A stretch of DNA of 64,000 bases from Hippophae tibetana (Eukaryota; Streptophyta; Magnoliopsida; Rosales; Elaeagnaceae): NCBI GenBank assembly GCA_037013495.1, contig CM072802.1, positions 59,725,275 through 59,789,274 of the forward strand, written 5' to 3'. Below, piece by piece: positions 58,463 through 64,000 of this stretch. Numbering within the stretch: position 1 is the first letter of the stretch; each line of letters begins with the position of its first letter. A program made the position numbers and the translations under genes. The notes under the pieces were generated by a model. It was not told where the DNA came from and did no database searches. It worked only from the letters and a program-made list of their open reading frames with translations.

Positions 58463-61400
58463 CTAAGGGTTACTCAGCCAAATGCAATCCATTTCAGCAA
58501 TGTTGTTCGATTCTTCCACATAAGGCTTGACACGATGGCCATTAACTTTGAACGTTTTTTGTGTCTTGGAGTCCAATAGTTCTACCACTCCATGTTCAGA
58601 TACCTGAACTATTTTGAATGGTCCATCCCATCTTGATCTTAGCTTTCCTGGAAACAATCTCAAACGAGAGTTAAATAAAAGAACTTTCATTCCAGGGTGA
58701 AAAGTTTTAGGAACTAGCCTCTTGTCATGATAGCGCTTAGTACGCTCCTTGTATAATTTGGCATTCTCATAGGCTTCATTCCTAATTTCTTCCAACTCAT
58801 GAAGCTGGAGTACTCGTTTTTCACCTGCTTTATCTAAATCCATGTTTAGCTCTTTAATTGCCCAATAAGCCTTGTGTTCAAGTTCAACTGGAAGGTGGCA
58901 CGCTTTCCCAAAGATTAACCGGTAAGGGCTCATCCCAATAGGTGTTTTGTAAGCGGTGCGGTATGCCCATAAGGCATCATTTAACTTAAATGCCCAATCC
59001 TTCCTTGAAGGACGCACAGTGCGTTCCAGTATTCCCTTAATTTGCCTATTACTTACTTCCACTAAACCGGAAGTTTGAGGATGATATGGAGTAGCTACCT
59101 TATGTGTGATGTTGTACTTGTTTAGTACTCCATCAAAGAGTTTGTTACAAAAATGGCTACCTCCATCACTTATTATAGCTCTAGGCGTTCCGAACCTACT
59201 GAATATGAAATCTTTCAAGAATTTCACAACAACATTAGCATCATTGGTTTTGGTGGGTATAGCTTCTACCCACTTGGACACATAATCCACAGCAACCAAA
59301 ATGTATTGAAAACCATTAGATGGGGGAAAAGGACCCATAAAGTCAATCCCCCATACATCAAAGAGTTCAACAACTAAATTAGATGTCAAAGGCATTTCAT
59401 CTCTTTTGCTTATGTTTCCTGTTCTTTGACATCTATCACATTGTGCACAAAACATATGAGCATCTTTAAAAAGAGTGGGCCAAAAGAATCCAGACTGTAA
59501 TATCTTACGGGCTGTCTTTTCTCCTCCAAAATGACCCCCACAATGAAGTTCATGACAAAAAGTCAGAATGCTCTTATGTTCTTCTTCATGTACACATCTC
59601 CGGATGACTTGATCTTGACCAATCTTGTATAAATAAGGGTCATCCCAGAAATAGTCCTTAATAGTTTTAAAAAACCTTTTCTTCTCCTGATATGAAGTGT
59701 TAGGTCGCAAAACACCAGTGGCAAGATAGTTTACAATATCAGCGTACCATGGGTTCGGACCTATGAAAAATAACTGTTCATCAGGAAAGGTTTCAACTAT
59801 ATCGTCATTACTCTCATCTTTAAGAGAATTAAAGTCAGAAATCAACCTAGACAAATGGTCAGCTACTAAGTTTTCACTGCCTTTCTTATCCTTGATTTCT
59901 AGGTCAAATTCTTGTAAGAGTAAGACCCACCTGATTAATCTTGGCTTGGCATTTGGTTTACTTAATAGGTATCTTAAAGCAGCATGATCAGAATGCACAA
60001 TCACTTTAGATCCTACTAAATAAGACCGAAATTTGTCTAAAGAGAATACTATAGCCAAGAATTCCTTTTCAGTGGTGGTGTAATTCATCTGGGCATCATT
60101 GAGTGTTTTGCTAGCATAGTAGATGACATGTAAACGCGTATCCACTCTTTGTCCCAGGACTGCTCCTATTGCATAATCAGAAGCGTCACACATTATTTCA
60201 AAGGGTAAAGACCAGTTTGGTGCCATTATAACAGGGGTAGATGTGAGTTTATCTTTCAAGGTATTAAAGGAAGTAAGGCAGTCATTGTTGAAATCAAAAT
60301 CAGCATCTTTGGATAGCAAGTTACATAATGGACGACTTATTTTAGAGAAATCTTTAATAAATCGTCTGTAGAATCCTGCATGTCCCAAGAAGCTTCTTAT
60401 CCCCTTCACAGATGTAGGGGGAGGTAGTTTGGATATCAATTCAACTTTTGCCTTATCAACTTCAATACCCTTGTTTGAAATTATATGTCCTAAAACTATC
60501 CCTTGTTGAACCATAAAATGACTTTTCTCCCAACTAAGGGTTAGATTGCATTCAATGCATCTTTCTAAAACCAAAGTCAATTTATGTAAGCAATCATCAA
60601 ATGAGTTCCCAAAGACAGAGAAATCGTCCATGAAAATCTCAATGAATTTTTCCACCATGTCCGAGAAAATGGATATCATGCATCTCTGGAACGTGGCAGG
60701 GGCATTGCATAACCCAAATGGCATTCTGCGAAAAGCAAATGTCCCAAAAGGACATGTAAATGTGGTCTTTTCCTGATCTTCTGGTGCTATGGGTACTTGA
60801 TAATATCCAGACAGTCCATCCAAAAAACAGTAAAATTCGTGCCTAGCTAATCTTTCCAACATTTGATCAATGAATGGAAGAGGAAAGTGATCCTTTTTCG
60901 TATATAAATTTAGTTTCCTAAAATCTATACACATTCTCCATCCAGTGATTATTCTAGTGGGCACTAATTCACTTTTGTCATTCTTAACAACTGTTATCCC
61001 AGATTTCTTTGGTACCACATGCACTGGACTAACCCACTTACTATCTGCAATAGGGTAGATAATCCCTTCTTCTAATAATTTAAGAATTTCCTTCTTAACT
61101 ACCTCTTGCATGTTTGGGTTTAGTCTTCTTTGGGCCTCTCGTACAGGTTTAGCACCGTCCTCCAAGTTGATCTTGTGCATACACATTGTTGGACTAATGC
61201 CTCTTATATCCCCTATACTCCAACCTATAGATTTCTTAAACTGTTTAAGCACTTTGATGAGTTCCTTTTCTTGTGGTTTGGTCAAGGTTGAAGAAATTAT
61301 CACTGGATAAGTTTCCCCTTCTCCCAAAAACACATATTTTAAGTGCTCAGGTAAGTCTTTGAGTTCAAGTTCAGGTGGATTGGCCTCTTTAATAGATGAA

Positions 61401-63634
61401 GAACTGGGTAGATTTAAAAGTGTACTAGATTTTGTCATCACTTCATTATTGTCTAGTTGTTCAAGGTACCCCTTTATTTCCTCATCTACATCTTCTTCAA
61501 CCTTTTCAAGTGTAAGAACGGTTTCAAGCTTGTCCTCTATTCTGGTTCGGAAAAAGGTGTTTTGGACAAGATTATCCAAAGGATCAACATCGAATATTTC
61601 ATCAATGGCAGAAATAGAAGGGAAAGGTGAAGAATCAAAAACTTTAAAATGAACAGTCTCTCCTAAGACTGTCATTGTCAAATTTCCATCTTGGACATCA
61701 ATAATAGTTTTAGTAGTTGCCATAAATGGTCTACCAAGCAATATTGTGTGCTCTCTGTCCAATGCTGGATTTTCTTGCATATCCAGAACCACAAAGTCAA
61801 CAGGTATTATCAGTTTGTCTACCTGTACCAAAACATCCTCAACTATTCCCTCTGGATATTTAAGAGATCTATCTGCAAGTTGAAGGGACATAGTTGTGGG
61901 TTTTAAATCCCCTAGATTGAGTTGTAAGAATATAGAGTAGGGCATCAAATTTATACTAGCACCTAAATCAAGCATTGCTTTAGCAACCTTCCTATCCCCC
62001 ATAGTTATGTTTATAATAAAACTTCCAGGGTCTTTCAACTTAGGGGGTAGTTTGTGCTGAAGTACAGCGCTAGAAATTTCTGATACTACTACTCGTTCAT
62101 TTAGTTCATACCTCCTTTTCTTAGTGTTCAACTCTTTGAAAAATTTGGCATATGAGGGCACATTCATGATCACTTCTAATAATGGTAAATTGATATTTAC
62201 TTTAGAGAGCATATTAAAAAGATCAGTGAATTGCTTATCTTGTTTGGATTCTTTCAACCGGTGGGGAAAAGGTACTTGTATCTGGTGTGGTTCTGTTGTC
62301 TTTTGAATTTTGGGGGTGTCAGATGACCCCCCAATGAGTTTTTCAGAAGGCTTGTTAAGTTTAACACTTGTTTCTCCTTTTTGCAAGATTAGAGTATCGC
62401 CTTCTTTGTTACCTGAACTACAAGGTAGATTGTTAGAGATTTCAGGTAAACTGGTATTGACTACCTTACCACTTCGAAGGGTTCTAACATCCTTTGCTTG
62501 TTCTGGTTGACTGGGCAACTTTCCTGGTTCTTTCTTTTGCATTTGTTCAGCCAGTTGCCCAACTTTAGATTCAATCCTTTTAACCGAAGCCTCCATGGTG
62601 TTCAACCTTTGATTAGTCATCAATTGGTTGTTACGACTAACTTGAATAAAAGCATTCAAGCTATCTTCTAAGGTTGGTTTAAAAGATTGGCTTGGTGGGT
62701 AAGGGTGGTTGTTATCCGACCTTAGTGTTGGATATTGGGTGTAGGCTGGGTGATTATAGGTGTTTGGATGATACCTTTGAAAAGATTGGACTTCCTCTAT
62801 GGCATCGACACTAGAATCACAAGTATTTGAACAATTATAAGTACCATGCCCAATTGAACAACACACTTCACATACCTCTTGATTTGAAATTTGGTGGGAA
62901 GTGAGGAATTTCACTTGTTTAGTCAATTCAGCAAGTTGCAAGGTTATCTCATTATCAGAGCCGACTTCATTGACCTTTGCTTTCCTCCTACCACCTCTTT
63001 GTTGGGAATTAGAACCCAATAACTCATAAAGATTATAGGTTTCCTCTGCGGTCTTTTCTCCTACAGCACCTCCAGCAGCATTATCAACCATGTATTGACT
63101 CTGTAGTGTCAATCCATCATAAAAGAATTGGTTTTGTAGCTGTAATGGAAAGCTATGATTTTGACATTGAATGAAAAGGAGTTTGAATCGTTCCCAAGCT
63201 TCATGAAAGGGCTCTTCATTCATTTGAGAAAATGTTGCTATCTTTGTTCTTAGATCAACAGTCTTTTGATGGGAATAGAACCTACCCATAAAAATTTCAT
63301 AGACTGCCTCCCAAGTTTTAAGAGAACCTGACTGTAGAGTAATGAACCATGACCAAGCTTTATCTTTGAGAGTGTAAGGAAAACACCTCATCCTAAGTTG
63401 ATCTTCATTAATTGCATGTAGTGGAAAAGTTTGGACAATAGCATAGAATTCTCGAATGAAATGCAAAGGGTCTTCATTAGGGATACCGTAAAAGGAAGGC
63501 AACAAAGAATAATGAATCTTTTTCAATTCATAATTCCTTGCAGCCTCTTGTAATTGGATACCGGAAGTTACATTGCCAATGATTGGCATTGTATATTCTT
63601 TCATCTTTTTCCGCCTATCTTCAGCATCTCCCAT
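58463..63634 (-). CDS. Athila gag-pol polyprotein, intact
   Basis: One frame of 1723 codons without stop or shift. The start ATG has a strong context (ACC before, G after). Gag capsid about residues 45-210 (FREF-type start, WSWF, F..GL); zinc knuckle [14 protein letters not shown] with C255, C258, H263, C268; protease DLGAS with Asp556 and LLGRPF near 632; RT about 840-1060 with active site FMDD (1001-1004); RNase H with Asp1150, Glu1191 and Asp1216; integrase zinc site H1361, H1368, C1399, C1402 and catalytic D1431, D1490, E1526 (exact D-x58-D-x35-E spacing); C-terminus without chromodomain, ending about 60 residues after the [11 protein letters not shown] motif. All catalytic residues are present, so it could encode working enzymes. 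The product would form cytoplasmic virus-like particles and insert element DNA into chromosomes. Confidence 0.97.
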   Translation of the reverse strand: MGDAEDRRKKMKEYTMPIIGNVTSGIQLQEAARNYELKKIHYSLLPSFYGIPNEDPLHFIREFYAIVQTFPLHAINEDQLRMRCFPYTLKDKAWSWFITLQSGSLKTWEAVYEIFMGRFYSHQKTVDLRTKIATFSQMNEEPFHEAWERFKLLFIQCQNHSFPLQLQNQFFYDGLTLQSQYMVDNAAGGAVGEKTAEETYNLYELLGSNSQQRGGRRKAKVNEVGSDNEITLQLAELTKQVKFLTSHQISNQEVCEVCCSIGHGTYNCSNTCDSSVDAIEEVQSFQRYHPNTYNHPAYTQYPTLRSDNNHPYPPSQSFKPTLEDSLNAFIQVSRNNQLMTNQRLNTMEASVKRIESKVGQLAEQMQKKEPGKLPSQPEQAKDVRTLRSGKVVNTSLPEISNNLPCSSGNKEGDTLILQKGETSVKLNKPSEKLIGGSSDTPKIQKTTEPHQIQVPFPHRLKESKQDKQFTDLFNMLSKVNINLPLLEVIMNVPSYAKFFKELNTKKRRYELNERVVVSEISSAVLQHKLPPKLKDPGSFIINITMGDRKVAKAMLDLGASINLMPYSIFLQLNLGDLKPTTMSLQLADRSLKYPEGIVEDVLVQVDKLIIPVDFVVLDMQENPALDREHTILLGRPFMATTKTIIDVQDGNLTMTVLGETVHFKVFDSSPFPSISAIDEIFDVDPLDNLVQNTFFRTRIEDKLETVLTLEKVEEDVDEEIKGYLEQLDNNEVMTKSSTLLNLPSSSSIKEANPPELELKDLPEHLKYVFLGEGETYPVIISSTLTKPQEKELIKVLKQFKKSIGWSIGDIRGISPTMCMHKINLEDGAKPVREAQRRLNPNMQEVVKKEILKLLEEGIIYPIADSKWVSPVHVVPKKSGITVVKNDKSELVPTRIITGWRMCIDFRKLNLYTKKDHFPLPFIDQMLERLARHEFYCFLDGLSGYYQVPIAPEDQEKTTFTCPFGTFAFRRMPFGLCNAPATFQRCMISIFSDMVEKFIEIFMDDFSVFGNSFDDCLHKLTLVLERCIECNLTLSWEKSHFMVQQGIVLGHIISNKGIEVDKAKVELISKLPPPTSVKGIRSFLGHAGFYRRFIKDFSKISRPLCNLLSKDADFDFNNDCLTSFNTLKDKLTSTPVIMAPNWSLPFEIMCDASDYAIGAVLGQRVDTRLHVIYYASKTLNDAQMNYTTTEKEFLAIVFSLDKFRSYLVGSKVIVHSDHAALRYLLSKPNAKPRLIRWVLLLQEFDLEIKDKKGSENLVADHLSRLISDFNSLKDESNDDIVETFPDEQLFFIGPNPWYADIVNYLATGVLRPNTSYQEKKRFFKTIKDYFWDDPYLYKIGQDQVIRRCVHEEEHKSILTFCHELHCGGHFGGEKTARKILQSGFFWPTLFKDAHMFCAQCDRCQRTGNISKRDEMPLTSNLVVELFDVWGIDFMGPFPPSNGFQYILVAVDYVSKWVEAIPTKTNDANVVVKFLKDFIFSRFGTPRAIISDGGSHFCNKLFDGVLNKYNITHKVATPYHPQTSGLVEVSNRQIKGILERTVRPSRKDWAFKLNDALWAYRTAYKTPIGMSPYRLIFGKACHLPVELEHKAYWAIKELNMDLDKAGEKRVLQLHELEEIRNEAYENAKLYKERTKRYHDKRLVPKTFHPGMKVLLFNSRLRLFPGKLRSRWDGPFKIVQVSEHGVVELLDSKTQKTFKVNGHRVKPYVEESNNIAEMDCIWLSNP

Positions 63635-64000
63635 GGTTGTTTGTAGTTGAAAATGATCCTCCTCCTATTGTGTATCAACATTTTGCTTTTAGTAGATATC
63701 TCTAAGAAATATTTATAACTTGATAAAACGTAAAAGCAAAAAGTGCAAGGAACCTATTTTTTTTTTTTTTTTTTTTTTTAAATTTAAGCGAATGGACAGA
63801 ATTTTTGAAACAAACGAATTTTATTTCATCTGAATTTTTATTACACGCAAACTAAAACAAAGGAAAATACAATAATGGGTGACCTCCCATACAGGACTAA
63901 AATTTATCGTCTTCTAGTAAGACGTTGCTTGGAGATTGCAGAATGAAAAACTCAATGTCTCCTATTCATTGAATTCATTTAAGTTTCAAATTAGTCTTTG
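63635..64000 (-). promoter_or_regulatory. 5' leader of Athila element, partial
   Basis: Contains A23 in sense (63757-63779) and a second copy of the post-pol motif (about 63885-63930: GGGTGACCTCCCAT, then CGTCTT-CTAGT-AAGACG stem at 63908-63924). The following TGCTTGGAGATTGCA and AAACTCAATG match the right-hand interiors of derivatives 1 and 2. The primer site lies outside the window. Confidence 0.7.

Larger units (their letters stand above)
54521..64000 (-). mobile_element. Young Athila-lineage Ty3/gypsy element, runs off the window
   Basis: Layout on +: 3' LTR 54521-56551, polypurine tract and hairpin, a 1.9-kb non-coding post-pol region, an intact gag-pol frame on minus (63634-58463), a leader with an A23 tract and a second copy of the post-pol motif; 5' LTR and primer site are right of 64000. 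Athila lineage is inferred from the gag, the FMDDFSVFG active site, the missing chromodomain, the ~2-kb LTR and the TGATG...CATCA ends. It is inserted 115 bp into an LTR of its own family; TATAC (54516-54520) is the expected left target duplication. No env-like frame is present. Confidence 0.93.

Noticed and set aside
59153..62510. Several open frames of 60-97 codons on +
   Set aside because: All lie opposite the intact gag-pol gene and show no family motifs.

Overview
This window is plant nuclear DNA, most likely from a eudicot with a large, repeat-rich genome. It is very AT-rich and consists of nested, mostly decayed transposable elements: the Tat and Athila lineages of Ty3/gypsy, several Ty1/copia lineages including a SIRE-like one, and CACTA (En/Spm) DNA transposons. 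I see no convincing host gene, no tRNA or rRNA gene and no bacterial-type feature. The species cannot be named from the sequence. Coordinates of repeats were set by eye, so most boundaries are good to a few bases where a terminal motif is quoted and to tens of bases otherwise.

Layout. 1-894: part of an Athila-type LTR, sense on +. 895-11660: a decayed Tat element transcribed leftwards (LTR and primer site at 11141-11660, gag, protease, RT-RNase H, second RNase H, integrase), with a minisatellite at 4774-5440 and a decayed antisense gene on + (974-4680) in its 3' region, hit by a CACTA end at 1785. 12040-15267: a decayed CACTA element with TNP2 transposase remains. 16088-18392: a gag-only Ty1/copia element with two 553-bp LTRs. 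18393-21977: AT-rich DNA with faint copia remains. 21978-28690 and 49771-54520: two copies of one multi-kilobase duplication (copia protease fragment, non-autonomous CACTA, coding-less Athila derivative). 29080-31893: a second coding-less Athila derivative. 32667-35608: a short-LTR copia element with an inverted protease piece and a trapped Athila LTR fragment. 37503-39400: a third, divergent coding-less gypsy element. 39960-48720: a SIRE-like copia element whose 3' LTR is split by a solo Athila LTR (45816-47554) with a perfect 5-bp target duplication. 54521 to the window end: a young Athila element on the minus strand with one intact 1723-codon gag-pol frame; its 5' LTR lies beyond the window.

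How the parts fit. The Athila element at the right end looks like the autonomous form. LTRs or LTR pieces of its family recur seven more times. Its gag-pol gene is bracketed by two copies of a roughly 45-bp motif with a hairpin, one just past the pol stop and one in the 5' leader. The coding-less derivatives carry a single motif: on one side of it they match the autonomous post-pol DNA, and on the other side they match the autonomous leader. This suggests that recombination or reverse-transcriptase template switching between the two motifs removed gag-pol as a unit. The noncoding parts that remain contain hairpins with isolated compensatory changes (beside the polypurine tract, in the post-pol region, in R-U5), and the LTR promoter carries a helically spaced array of TGA(C/G/T)GTCA sites with a G-box and a TATA box. 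These are the most notable observations here.
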